Notes: generated from the letters alone by a model not told the origin. A stretch of 64,000 nt of DNA from Amphiduros pacificus (GCA_949316495.1 OX439002.1:18098001-18162000), one strand, 5' to 3'. Shown: positions 43,201 through 54,583, counted from the stretch's first letter. Made by a program: numbers and translations.

Positions 43201-44149
43201 GTCAGAATAAACGTATTGATAGGAATTTTGAAACCATCCTTTTTTATAAATATCCGCTTGCATTGAACAACATCCTGGTGTTTGAGCTCATCCACTATTT
43301 CCTCTTCAGAAACTCCCGCCAGATCTGGGCAACTTATCACGCCTTTTTTATTATTGAGGGTCTTGTGAGCCGTTATTAAAACTGGAGCTGTGGCCAACAT
43401 TCAGCATCTTAAAAGATTGTCTGCATGGCTTTTCCACTCAATTTCAATTAATAAATGAGTTTCCATTTTTAAAACTGTTTTCAGCACCATGGAAGTGCCT
43501 TGGGTTCAGCACCGGAACTTTTCGCAATTAAAAATCTAGACCATTTTTCTATTTTATTTGAATTGTTGTCAATGTCTCTTTCCTTGGTCGGTTTTGTTTG
43601 TATTGCGCCATGTGTGTTTTTTGATATTTCATCAGTTAGGTCCCTACCCGCCACAAAGCCCAAAAAGGGGACGCCTTTCTGGGCTGGTAACTCCAAGCCC
43701 TGACGCCGTGAGGATACCCAACATGACACCCTCTTAGAATAAAAACACCACCCTTTTGGATCTTATCTTTATCCCTCAATTGACCCAATCAGCAGTAATC
43801 TCCTTTCAGAAATTGTTTAATTATCAAAAATCTTACAATTATTCCTAAATTTCAAACATTGAAATTTTCATTAATAAAAATCAAACAGCCAGAATATATT
43901 AAATGAAATATACCACAAGCTGGTTAAATCAGATCTAGGCCTATTCTGATCTGCCCATCTGGATCCAAGACAGGCGTGTTGTAACTGGACCAGTATTACT
44001 GCCAAACCAACCCAGTGCTCATCCCGTCAGGATTCCATATCCTTCCCGACACAGGTCGCATCCCACAGCAAACAGGTCGACGCCCCTTTAGTTGCCTTTT
44101 ACAGTGGGCAGTGGGCCTATTCTTTAATCCCCACACCCACAGGGGAGAC
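40293..44149 (-). mobile_element. I-clade LINE, decayed inverted copy lacking its 3' half
   Basis: On the minus strand the 5' UTR starts at 44149 and matches the start of the plus copy. ORF1 pieces (43146-43730), endonuclease pieces (41401-41739 and 40913-41269) and the linker before RT (40507-40800) follow. Homology fades near 40293, before the RT core. Many frameshifts and stops are present, so it is older than the plus copy. Loss of the 3' end is unusual, since LINE copies are normally 5'-truncated. A TTAA-flanked element is inserted in ORF1. Confidence 0.88.
41813..42620. mobile_element. TTAA-flanked non-autonomous element nested in the inverted LINE
   Basis: Begins CGTTAGGGGGGAACA and ends TGTTCCCCCTAATG, inverted copies, with TTAA at 41809-41812 and 42621-42624. 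It interrupts LINE ORF1 sequence recognisable on both sides. No open frame of note. piggyBac- or Kolobok-type by target site. Confidence 0.8.
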
Positions 44150-44734
44150 AAGATTAAGGGTCAAGCACAACTAGAAGCTATTGCAAGCTGACTATTTAAC
44201 ATATAACTATTAGTCTACATTTAGGTAACAAACAGCCTGGTTGACAGTGTGTTTTTTATTGGGATATTTAAACATTCCGTTCTCAAATTTGAATCAGGCT
44301 TTGTTGTGTTAAAGTCAGACCACTATATCAAATAAGTTTTTATCAGCCTCGTCGTATACTCCTACTGATAATTTTATGTTCATCATATCATAGAACTGAA
44401 ACAGTTTCAATCTTTGCAGTGCCGTTTGCACTTCCAAACTGCCAATGAATTCATAATAAAAGTCAACAAACACACTTTTCTTGATTCTGTCAATCGTTGA
44501 TGTCAAAGAATATAATTAAAAGCTGAAATTTGTGCAGTCCACATCTGGTAATGTTTTTATCATGATTTTAGTATCAGCAACAATGCTCTCTGTTTTTATT
44601 CCCATTTTTGAACATCTTTTACCTTTCTTCTGCTGTAATACATACAAATGTCAATTTAGGACTTTTGAATACATGTAACTCTCCAATCCCCTTGTATAAT
44701 GCATAATTTGTCTTAACATGGTCCTTGACCTGTT
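44150..44734. other. Stretch without a recognised gene
   Basis: AT-rich. A minus-strand open frame at 44315-44506 (FVDFYYEFIGSLEVQTALQR) may be another scrap of the unrecognised gene to the right, but it has no independent support. Confidence 0.4.
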
Positions 44735-45030
44735 CCAACAAAGGATCTAAGCATTTTCCACTGACTCATCATATCTGCTGACTCACTTGTGGCGTGGCCA
44801 AAATTGTTGATGTTCTTGTTTTGTTTCTCTTGCACAAAATCTGCACCCTGACCTGCATTACACCTCCCTGACAAGGAATAACTTTCCATTGAAGCATAAA
44901 ATTCTTGGAGTCTTGGTGGATACTGAATTCTGGTGATTTGATCTCGGAGTAGAATTTCCGTAGATTCTACATGGCCTACCATATACAAGTGGGCTGCCAT
45001 CATAGCTGTCCTGTTGTTCCTTTGGACACC
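44735..45030 (-). pseudogene. Unrecognised gene fragment, exon-like block B
   Basis: The minus-strand frame reads AAHLYMVGHVESTEILLRDQ, YPPRLQEFYASMESYSLSGR and GQGADFVQEKQNKNINNF. Composition is protein-like (charged helices, a glycine motif SGRCNAGQGADF) and unlike random frames nearby. I do not recognise the family. Possibly a domain of a host or transposon-borne gene together with the blocks at 45150-45400 and 47100-48130. Confidence 0.4.
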
Positions 45031-45149
45031 AGAGTTGTACAGAGAAAATGAAAGTAGAGAGGCGAAACAAATATAGGAGAAAAAAAACATATACCCAGAA
45101 TCCTTAAATTTTTGCTCAACCCAGCTAAAATATCCTGCAGTGCAATGAG

Positions 45150-45400
45150 AATATATGTCAGGTGTGAACTGAATGTAGGGTAATGTATCCCTCTGTGAAT
45201 GACCTCTTGCACACAGACTGTCCTAAAAGCTAAATTCTTTCCAACATCTGCAATCAATGGGTGCCAAAAAGTTTAAGAGCAGTCTGGCCATATTGTTTCA
45301 ATGTGCCCTGGCCCAAGTCGAAAGTTGACAAAATCTACATAAAGTGGCTTGTGGGAACTGTCATGGGCATGTTTTGAATCTGAAATTTAAAAAAACCTTT
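45150..45400 (-). pseudogene. Unrecognised gene fragment, exon-like block A
   Basis: On the minus strand, SSHKPLYVDFVNFRLGPGHI then, past a stop, HPLIADVGKNLAFRTVCVQE and GIHYPTFSSHLTYIL. The text looks like real coding sequence with at least one disabling change. Immediately 5' (plus coordinates 45376-45471) a 48-bp segment is tandemly duplicated. Confidence 0.4.
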
Positions 45401-45471
45401 ATATTTACTCACATAGTAATGCTAAATCTGAAATTTAAAAAAACCTTTATATTTACTTACATAGTAATGCT
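45376..45471. repeat. 48-bp tandem duplication
   Basis: AATCTGAAATTTAAAAAAAC and the next 28 bases occur twice with one difference (ACTCACA / ACTTACA). Confidence 0.85.
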
Positions 45472-45535
45472 TAGTTAAGCCTAATATTTGATTTTAATTA
45501 CATTTAATGTTTTAATAATGTATTAATGTATTTAA

Positions 45536-46498
45536 GGGTATTTATGGGTGTTGGTAGTGAGTGCCCCCTAGTGGCAGAGGAGTAAATTACCAAAATACTG
45601 TACTTGATGGGAATTGGTACATTTATGGTGTAAAAATACATTCCCTATTAAATTAAAAGCATTCATGACATGAATCAATATTTAAACACTACAATATTTG
45701 AACTATAAGGTATTATTACAAGTATATTTCTTTCCAAATAGTAGTTTGTCCAAATTTTCTTTGATGATAGTTTTGATGAGAAATGAAGAAGACAAGCAAA
45801 TAAGTTCTGCAGATTACACAACAGGAGTAGGCTTGTTTTTAGCTGTGTTTATTTCATTTCGTTGGGAGGAAAATTCCCTATTTACTGTGATCCTAGTGAA
45901 ACCGATTTTCTTATTTTGATTTGTATAATTTGGAAATAAAAAGGAAGTTTGGCAATCAGATATGTGAAGGGAGGTGAAAAAATTCATATTTTTGAAATGA
46001 TCAAGTGTGTACTTTACCTCTATTTTTCTCTTAATGTATTTGAAAAATAGAAAATCGGTTTCACTAGGATCACAGTAAATATTGTCAAGATCACTTTTAC
46101 AAAGTTGTTTTCCAAACAACAAAATCCACTTTATTATGGTCCCACAATCTGCAGAACCTTTTCCCTTTAACATTTTGACATGACAAAATAGATTTTGGAG
46201 CAGTGACATATTACTACGCCACTTTTCATGAGTTAAAAAGATATGAAGCTTTCAATATAATCAAAGAAATTCCATTGTGATTTTCAAATAATAATTCAAT
46301 AATTTTATTACATAAATGAATACCATAAAATGTCATCTCATGACTTGAAAAGTTTTAATGAAAAAGGAACTCTCTTTGACAGTTGAGCATTTTTTCCCAT
46401 ACTTTTTTGAAAACATTCCATTTTGGCGTAAAAAGAAAGTAGTTCCCTCAGAAAATCTGCCATCAGAGGACACTCACTACCAACACCCATAAATACCC
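45536..46498. mobile_element. TTAA-flanked non-autonomous element, 963 bp
   Basis: Inverted ends of about 45 bp start GGGTATTTATGGGTGTTGGT and end ACCAACACCCATAAATACCC, with TTAA at 45532-45535 and 46499-46502. A second, inner inverted repeat (ACTGTGATCCTAGTGAAACC at about 45885; GGTTTCACTAGGATCACAGT at about 46056) surrounds the middle. No transposase. Confidence 0.85.
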
Positions 46499-46577
46499 TT
46501 AATGTTATATGACAAATGCAGATTTTATAACTTTTTTTTTTACATGCATTTGTCCCTAATATACTATACTAATATGA

Positions 46578-46867
46578 AGGCAACAACCAGCTTACTAGTA
46601 CCTGTTCCTCTGTGGTGATCCAAAGGACGTGGTTTTGAACCCTAGCTGTGCTGAGATTGAACTCATGATACAATTTCCCATATGAGCTAAGGCCCATGCC
46701 TAAAGGGTTCACCTGTTGTCCTTGTAAATCTGTGACCAGGTAGGTTGTCATATCAAGGACCTGCGACATGACAATTCAGTGAGGCAGCACTATATCTGCT
46801 ACAAGTAGGTCTCATCACGAAATAACTGAAATAATGTTCAAAGTGATGTAAAGCCCCAAACAAACAA
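46578..46867 (+). mobile_element. tRNA-derived SINE, second copy, head degraded
   Basis: Matches the SINE at 27755-28082 from the CCTGTTCCTCTGTGGTGATC region to the CCCCAAACAAACAAAC tail. Box A is missing. Direct repeats ACTATACTAATATGA flank it (46563-46577 and 46868-46882). More diverged than the first copy, for example at box B. Confidence 0.88.
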
Positions 46868-47099
46868 ACTATACTAATATGATGGTTTAGTTTTTTATTC
46901 AACTTTTAAAATGTTCAGTTATCAGGTAACATGAAAAGATGAACTTGTATACTCAAAATCAAAAATCCTTTATTTACTTGGCACCAACTGCTTCTTGTAC
47001 AGAAACTGATATTATAGCTTACCTGTTATGTCAAAAAATTCTTAACAAATAGTGCACTGAAAATGTTTATCCTGTGTCCACTGAGTCCAGGGACTTGGC

Positions 47100-48130
47100 A
47101 TTCTCTCCTCACATGTTCAAGAACAATGCATTGCCTTTTCACCATTGAGATTCAACCATACATGGCTCATTATTACATACAGTTGGTTTATTTGGTGGAT
47201 GTTGATTAGGGACTGGCGTGTAGGGTCATAAGCAAGACAGTGGAAATTTAGGTTATTGCAGAAAGAAGAATTTTTGGGGTAAATATACCCACAAACACTA
47301 CATACAAAATGTTTGTCTCTGTGTTGCACAGCTACGTCAATAAAATCGTTGCCATCTGGAGTGCATGGGCTCTTTTACCTTTGAAATAATACTGTCTATA
47401 TAATGCTTATGATACTGTCTGAATCTGTTCAGGTCTTTCTCTTCCAAGTCCAGTTAATTGTCTTGATGGCTTAAGCCAAGCACATGGGTTTAATGTCACA
47501 TCCTGACAATTATTGGAAATTTGCCCTGGTGTAATAAATGACATTGCTGTGCAAATATCTACTGGGACAACTGATCCTTTCTTTATCCAAAATCTGCTTC
47601 TTGATACTTTCTGGTTGTTGTCAGCTTTAAAATAAACATTTCCAGCTGGATACATCATCGGCGAAGTAGGTTTGCAGATTTGCACAAACACTACATACAA
47701 AATGTTTGTCTCTGTGTTGCACAGCTACATCAATAAAATCGTTGCCATCTGGAGTGCATGGGCTCTTTTACCTTTGAAATAATACTGTCTATATTATGCT
47801 CATGATAATGTCTGAATCTGTTCAGGTCTTTCTCTTCCAAGTCCAGTTAATTGTCTTGATGGCTTAAGCCAAGCACATGGGTTTAATGTCACATCCTGAC
47901 AAATATTGGAAATTTGCCCTGGTTTAATAAATGACATTGCTGTGCAAATATCTGCTGGGACAACTGATCCTTCCTTTATCCAAAATCTGCTTCTTGATAC
48001 TTTCTGGTTGTTATCAGCTTTAAAATAAACATTTCCAGCTGGATACATCATCAGCGAAGTAGGTTTGCAGATGTAGCTTTGTACAGTAGTGTACCCCCCA
48101 GCTGGTTCCCAGACACCATTAACAATTTTT
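47100..48130 (-). pseudogene. Unrecognised coding region with a tandem 131-codon duplication
   Basis: Minus-strand frames read VWEPAGGYTTVQSYICKPTS, then YPAGNVYFKADNNQKVSRSR, FWIKEGSVVPADICTAMSF and CAWLKPSRQLTGLGRERPEQ. A further exon-like block reads DFIDVAVQHRDKHFVCSVCG with Cys pairs suggesting a degenerate zinc finger. The family is not recognised. Protein-level conservation between the two duplicate units (few, mostly conservative changes) argues it was coding when duplicated. Downstream exon-like blocks lie at 44735-45400. Confidence 0.45.
47291..48072. repeat. 393-bp direct tandem duplication
   Basis: Unit 47291-47683 is repeated at 47684-48072 with about ten substitutions by eye. 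The offset is exactly 393 bases, a multiple of three. Both units span an open minus-strand frame of about 83-97 codons. Confidence 0.92.
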
Positions 48131-48254
48131 GGTAAAGGAATAAAGATTTATGTTTCTCTAAAATGAAAAAGGAGTGACGACATTTAGATAACTATTTTTT
48201 TTTTGTATTTTCCTCTCTGGGAATGGCTCCAGTACATCCATTTAAAAACACCAA

Positions 48255-48420
48255 AATAATAATAATAAAATATTTGTATAGCGCATACACCAAACCTAGC
48301 TTGCTCGTAGCACTTTAAAATCTGTGCTATTTAGTGCATTTAGGTCATTACTCTCTAAGCAAGTCAGTGTTATCACAGGCAATAGAACTGGGAAAGTATT
48401 AAAAAGACAAATTGTCTGGT
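48255..48420 (-). repeat. LINE/SINE 3'-tail-like repeat
   Basis: AATAATAATAATAAAATATT then TGTATAGCGC resembles the (TTATTA)n tail and GCGCTATACA end of the CR1-like LINE at 50371. The adjoining 120 bases differ, so it may be a related LINE or a SINE sharing that tail. Confidence 0.5.
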
Positions 48421-48573
48421 TAAGTTAAAGGTTTATCCGACATAAGTGGACGCCGAAAGCGTGCACGGTACCCGCTGAAGGGTATGTGCACCGCAGACGC
48501 ACAAACTAGGGGGGTGCGAGGGCATGCCCCCCTAATTTTTTTTTCAAATTTAGGTGCTGTTTGGTGCATTCTG

Positions 48574-48775
48574 ACGAATACCAACTTACATATCTACCTA
48601 CATATCTACCTACATATCTACCTATATACCAACCTATATACCTACCTACATATCTACCTACATACCTACCTACATACTAACCTACATACCTACCTTCATA
48701 CCAACCTACATATCTCCCCACATATCAACCTACATACCTACCTACATACATACACATACATACATACATATTTCT
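48574..48775 (+). repeat. CCTACATA-type minisatellite
   Basis: About 200 bases of near-tandem CTACATATCTAC / CTACATACCTAC units, ending in CATACATACATA. Any open frame across it is an artefact of the repeat. Confidence 0.9.
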
Positions 48776-48779
48776 GATC

Positions 48780-49519
48780 ATTTCTCAATCGAAAATTAAT
48801 CAAATATTCATTTAAAGAAAGCTACGAATACCCCAAGTTGTAAAATTGTCGTCTGCTCTTCTCAGGCTTTTTGACTGGTGCGTGACGATTTTTAATAAGG
48901 ATTTGAACTAGAAATAATGATAGGGGACAACTAAATTTCCCCTTGTGAAAAAAAACACTGTTTTGACATCTCACCTGACAGCTCTGTATTCCCTCTTCAC
49001 AGACGATTCGAATTCTCTATGTTGAAACTATAAGTAGTCTTGTTTCATGATTAATGGTTTTTACTCATAAAAAATATGTTATATAAACTTATCTGAGGCT
49101 TCTTTCGGTACGTGACAATTGAAGAGACTTACCTCTCACCATTTTGTCAACATTCTGTATTCAGTCACATGACTACAGGTGGCACCACTAGTGGTTGGAA
49201 TCCTCCTTGGGGTACTCGTGGAAATTGGGAAAGGTGTATGATGTCAATATCAATAAAATAATCTCCTTGGGCACAATTATATAAATACGAGGCTAAGACT
49301 GCATCGAGAGTGCAAGCAATCATACAATTAGTTCATTTCCCTTTATGGATTTCAAGGTTTCAAAGAATTAGTAATGTTTGACAATTGTCCACACGAACCA
49401 CAAAAGTTCAGCAGACGACAACAACAACAAGAACACCTGTGGTTTGATGTCAGGCGGCGCTGATTACACAAGGTGCAGACGACAATCAATCAAGACTTTT
49501 CCCGTGTTCATTGGATAAA
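48780..49519 (+). other. Non-coding stretch leading into a possible promoter
   Basis: No repeat was recognised up to 49270. TTATATAAATA at about 49278-49288 is a TATA-like box, with pyrimidine/purine-mixed sequence 25-40 bases downstream that could hold a start site, then about 200 bases of leader before an ATG at 49520. Confidence 0.35.
49278..49288 (+). promoter_or_regulatory. TATA-like box (candidate)
   Basis: TTATATAAATA stands about 240 bases upstream of a short exon with a consensus donor. Context is the only support. Confidence 0.3.
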
Positions 49520-49549
49520 ATGGAATCCTCTCACTCAGTTAACTCCATG
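49520..49549 (+). CDS. Possible first coding exon (10 codons)
   Basis: ATG GAA ... encodes MESSHSVNSM and stops at donor GTAAGA. It could belong to the plus-strand PWWP3-like exons downstream, with the CR1-like LINE filling the intron between, but no direct link is visible. Confidence 0.3.
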
Positions 49550-50370
49550 GTAAGATATACTTTACATATGAATGTTTGGTTTTGAATAAGCCTCCTTGCT
49601 GCCTTAAAATTGATATTCTCCTTTTTAACAAGTTGGTCCACGAACTGTGTACTGTGCTTAATTTTGCCTTTCCCTTTGCCAAGTAAACCTTCAGATTTTC
49701 GCAAAAACAAAAATAGACATTGTCTTCTTCATACTTTGTAGAGAGTCACATAATTTGCTTCTGATAATTAAGACATTTCAAAATGCAGTATATCATTGAT
49801 TTAAATTTGATATAAAATTCTAATTGTAATTTTGAATTAAGTAGTAGAGTAATAAATTTGATACAAATATTAATGGCTTATGTTTTGGTGAGTGAATTGA
49901 CCCAGACAACTTCAGCTCAGTTTCCTTAATCTCGCCACTATCTGAGAATTGTCTGTACATTGAAAATAAACCCTTATAGCCTGTACCTTGAAAAAAGAGG
50001 ATTTCAAATCTATTTTTTTCATGTTCATTCCTTTGTATTTAAAGGAGAGTGTTGACACACCAAATATAGACGTGAATGCAAGGTATTTAATATGTGTCAG
50101 GATTAAATTAACATTGGCAATTTTTTTTTCAATAATATTTCAATATTTTAATTCTTTTTCTAATTCTATTCTTTAGATTACAAACATGACATTTAATTTA
50201 TTATTCAGTTTGTAGTTAAAATACTAATCTTTTCGATAAAAGATAAGGATTTGACATATTTGTAAGATTGTATTGAAAATAGGACAGGCACAGTATCTCT
50301 GATGAATATCCTTATTTATTCAGTGCCTACAATTGATTGCTAAACTGTTGATTTTTAAAAATTCTAGGGA

Positions 50371-53300
50371 TAATAATAATAATAATAAAATTTGTATAGC
50401 GCTGATACCAGACAAGTCTGTTCATAGCGCTGAGTTCAGGACATGCATCCTGAAGAGATGAGTTTTCAGCCTACTCTTAAACGAGGAGACTGACGTGCTT
50501 GTCCTAATATCAGTAGGCAAGGAATTCCATAGTCGTGGGCCTGCAGATGAGAAGGCCCTGTCACCTATTGTCCTTAGCCTGGTTTTAGGTACATGTAGGT
50601 GGGTGCCATCATTGGATCTTAGACAGCGTTCACCTTCTTTAATCAGGAGTAGATCCCGTAAGTAAGGCGGAGCCTTACCGTTAAGGGCTTTCCAGGTTAA
50701 TAGGAGGATTTTAAAATCAATTCTCGCATGAACGGGAAGCCAATGCAGTTCCCTTAATTTTCCTGAAATGTGATCAAATTTCCTGATTTTTCCAACTACC
50801 CGTGCTGCAGAGTTTTGGAGGTATTGCAGTTTTCTGATGTCAGTTTTAGGAAGACCTGCCAGAAGACCATTACCATAGTCAAGGGTGGATGTAACAAAAG
50901 CATGGGTAAGTGTTACCGCGGCTTCTCGTCTAGACAATGTCTGATGGCCGCCAGGTTTCTGATGTGATAATAGCCCTTCTGACACATTTTCCTGATCTGG
51001 GCCTTCATGTCCATGTTGGAGTCAAATGTGATACCAAGGTCAACAACTGACTTACTAGGAGCAATTTCAGAGTCACCCACTCTGATTGTGGATGGGATAC
51101 TGCTATGGGTAGTAGTACTGTATTTGTCAGTACATATGAGCATCTCTGTCTTTCCATCATTTATCTTCATCTTGTTTGATATGAGGAAATTTCTGACTTC
51201 CCTGACACATTCCTCCAATTTGTGTCTGCTCATATCCACATGATGGGGAGAGGCGTGGTCCATAGGGATGTAGATCTGAGTATCATCTGCATAAATATGA
51301 TAGCTTAGACCATATTTTGCAAGTATATCAGATAGGGGTGTCATGTAGATGGTGAATAGTATAGGACCTAGGACTGAGCCCTGGGGTACCCCATATTTTA
51401 GGGATTTGAGACAGGATCTATGAATCCCCACCTTCACACATTGCTTTCTGTCCATTAGGTATGACCGAATCCAGGAGAGTGCATGACCTGTGACGTTGCA
51501 TCTATCCCTCAGCCTGTCCAAAAGGATTTTATGGTCAATGGTGTCAAAAGCAGCGGAAAGGTCAAGCAACAACAAGATAACTGCCTTTCTATTGTCAAGG
51601 CAGCCCAAGATATCATTTTGCACTTTTAGCAAAGCAGTTTCAGTGCTGTGATATTCCTTGTAGGCTGATTGAAACTTGTCAGTAAGACCATTCCTTACGA
51701 GATGGGGGACTAGTTGGTCTGCAACTGCCCTCTCGGTTAGTTTGGAGACAAATGTTAGGTTGGAAACAGGCCTATAGTTTTTTTCAACCAGTTCCAGACC
51801 TAGTTTCTTCAGCAGGGGTGTTATGATGGCTATTTTCATATTTTCTGATACTGCTGATTCCATCAGTGATTTATTTATGATGGAAGTAATTATTGGTAAG
51901 AGGTCATCTAAGAGGTCAAGTAAGAGCCAGGTTGGAATTGGATCCAGGTCACATGACTTCTTTGCTGACCTTTTGACCAATTTCCGTACGTCATCAATGG
52001 TTAGGGGTGTGAACCTATCCAGACCAGTAGTACTATTGTTTGTAGTGTCACCTGGTGGCGAAATTGGAACGGGTGGAGCATTATCAATGTCCAAGCGGAT
52101 TCTCTCTATCTTTTCAAGAAAGAATGTGTTGAACTTCTCAGCTTGAGTAATCTCACAGTCAGATTGGGGCATAGGTGTGTCCTTTTTCTTGTGCATGACT
52201 GTGTCTATGACTCTGAAAAGCTTTTTAGGGTCATGCTTGTTTTCTTCAACCAAGTTGGAAAAATATGCTGATTGAGCAGATTTTAGCATTGAGTTGTATT
52301 TATTTCTTTGAGAGTTATAGAGCTCCTTGTCAATCTGAGAGCCAGTCTTGCTCATTTTTCTCTCAAGCCTCCTCCTGAGAGATCTTTCCAGCTTTAATTG
52401 GTCACTCATCCAAGGTACAGGTTTGCGCTGAGTGACCTTGGCAACCTTGATAGGAGCATGTTTGTCCATGAGTGATGAGATTTCCCTGTCATAGTAATCC
52501 ACCATGTCACTCAAGGATAGGTGTTTCCATGTTGTGTTTCTATCAGTTAGGGATTTGATGTCCCTTCTTAGGGATTCAAGATCTAATGCCTTGAAATTCC
52601 TAAATTTGATAGATTTTTTAGGGGGTTTAGGAGGTACAATATCAAGGTAAATCTTAATCATTTTATGATCAGATAGGTATTCATCTACCAGGTGAGTCTT
52701 CATGAGCTTATTTCCCCTAAAGGTCATGATTAGATCAAGGGTGTTCCCTAACCTATGGGTTGGTTCTTGAACCCATTGTGTTAGATCAAAGGTAGATAGG
52801 ATGTCATTAAATTTAATGACATCCGGCTTTAAGGGCAAGTTAACATGGAAGTTGTAGTCACCAAGGAAGATGACTTCATGACTAAACGAACCATAATGTG
52901 CAACCAATTGGGTGAACTCATCATAGAACTCAGAGTAGGTATATCTATTTCGGTCAGATGGTTCAGGTCTGTATATCACCACAAATGTTACTTTTTTTCC
53001 CTTCAATGTGATGGATGACTCCATGAGCTCCATGGTGGTGACTACTGGTTGGTTGGCCCTATTGGTTATGAAGGGGAGTTCAGATTTGTATAAAATCCCT
53101 AATCCTCCCCCTGTACGACCAATTCTAGGAAAGGATTCAAATTCAAGTGATCCTTCTTTAAGTTCACCTTTGACTTTGTCAGAATTTGAGTCATGCATCC
53201 AAGTCTCAGTCATGAACAGGGCATCAAGGTCATGCTCAATAAAGTAATCTTTTACTGGCAGGATCTTGCTAGATATGCTCTGTACATTGCAACAACCGAT

Positions 53301-53580
53301 GTTTAATGATTTTCTCCCCTTTGTATTAGGATTTTTAATACGAGAGTGTCGTTTGTTTACATATTGGGGTTGACCACGTGGAGCAGAGCGAGCACGTGTG
53401 TTTAGAGCCGGGCCCGTCGGCCTCACCTCGTTGTGATTGGCCTGTCCAGTCCACGTGGTATTGTTGGGCGTGGCTAGCTGTGGGCTTTCGTCAGACGATT
53501 CGTCAGACGATTGACCTTGGTAGCGTAGACAATTGAACCGATTACCGATTCGACTGTGGTATTGGGCCCTCTGGTGAGGT
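50371..53580 (-). mobile_element. CR1-like LINE, nearly whole
   Basis: One 837-codon frame (53426 to 50913) continues after a single frameshift near 50930 into a second frame ending at 50422. The endonuclease region includes LNIGCCNVQSISSKIL, LFMTETWMHDSNSD and YLSDHKMIKIYL. RT includes NYRPVSNLTF, LLDLSAAFDTIDHKILLDRL, GVPQGSVLGPILF and HIYADDTQIY. The 3' end is GCGCTATACA plus a (TTA)n tail at 50371-50390. GC-richer sequence at 53427-53580 looks like its 5' UTR. No ORF1 was seen and a clean target duplication was not found. CR1/L2 group by layout; exact clade not settled. Confidence 0.9.
50422..53426 (-). CDS. CR1-like LINE ORF2 (endonuclease-RT)
   Basis: The polyprotein of about 1000 codons nicks target DNA (APE-type domain, roughly residues 40-270) and reverse-transcribes the element RNA (RT, roughly 500-770). 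All main RT motifs including YADD are present. Only the frameshift near 50930, after IRHCLDEK, separates the C-terminal part that reads LTHAFVTSTLDYGNGLLAGL and ends FRMHVLNSAL. One lesion over about 3 kb means a recent copy or an assembly error. Confidence 0.88.
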
Positions 53581-53602
53581 TTTACGATGGAGTTTGTTGT
53601 AG

Positions 53603-53695
53603 GCTGAACGAAATATTCTTGAAGAAGATAGAAGGGATCAACGCAGGGATGCTCTGCAGGACATTATCCACTATGCAACATCCAGTGAAATGGAG
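53603..53695 (+). CDS. PWWP3-like gene, upstream exon (candidate)
   Basis: After acceptor TTGTTGTAG the frame reads AERNILEEDRRDQRRDALQD then IIHYATSSEME, before GTTTGT. The first 42 bases, including the acceptor, are identical to the start of the exon at 54801, so part of this exon may be a copied segment. It lies directly beside the LINE 5' end. Confidence 0.4.
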
Positions 53696-54351
53696 GTTTG
53701 TACCGTTTCAAGTATGATATAACAAATAAATAATGAATCAATAAGTTTGTGGACAATAATTGTTTTTGTGTTTAAGATGAATCTTTTATAGCAAGCTATC
53801 TCTTTCAACTTGTTTTTATATACATACTGATATAGACTGTATTATAAGATATAGCATATATAGTGATCAGAAACTGGTGTGAGGGCTGGTAGTAGTGTTC
53901 ATAATCAATTTTTATAATCAAATGCATCTTCAGCATTTAAAAAAGACTTTCTTGTCAGTACTAACATTACAAGTTTTAAAAGTCAATATATTCTGATTGA
54001 ATAATTGAAATTGAGAATATTGAACTTGTGCAGACCCATCTGCTGGGACTGATGGAGGTGGGGGACCTGAGGGACCTTGGGTCTTCCTATGGGTACAGGG
54101 CCCATTGATGATGAAGAACAGGTTAGTATATTCATGTTTGCTTCATGTGATGCCACAATTCATAATATTAACTGTTTATTTGTCAATTCAAACTTGTAAT
54201 GTTTAATTCATTTAAAAAAAATCTGAATTCTTGACCTTTATATTCCTACATCAGATATAACACATGAACATCATAAACTTTTTATCAGAAACTAAACAAT
54301 GCAGACAAGCATAATATTAAGTCTTTCATTTAAGAAATATTCCCATTTCAG

Positions 54352-54456
54352 GCGGATTCGGTGATAAATTTTCTTGTCACATTTTTCAAGGAAAATGTGC
54401 AAGGTGACAATAAATTGCCAGATTTGAATTACATCTTCAATATACTTTTACCTGAG
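54352..54456 (+). CDS. PWWP3A/B (MUM1)-like gene, exon
   Basis: Reads ADSVINFLVTFFKENVQGDN then KLPDLNYIFNILLPE, 35 codons between TTTCAG and GTATGT. Joined in phase to the next exon it gives LLPEAIVHAI, like the LPEAI block near the C-terminus of PWWP3A/B (MUM1, MUM1L1) proteins, chromatin-bound PWWP-domain factors. The PWWP domain itself is not seen in this window. Confidence 0.55.
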
Positions 54457-54583
54457 GTATGTGCACTGTGTAGCAATTGCAAAATATTTACAAAGAAAAG
54501 ATTGCCATTGACATGTTGTGATATAAAACTTGGAAGGAAAAGAGCAAAGCAGATTTAGTACAAATTATATAATGATATTTCAG

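Noticed and set aside
48484-48777. 97-codon open frame
   Set aside because: It is produced by the CCTACATA minisatellite.
51823-52146. Plus-strand open frame inside the CR1-like LINE
   Set aside because: Shadow of the minus-strand RT frame.
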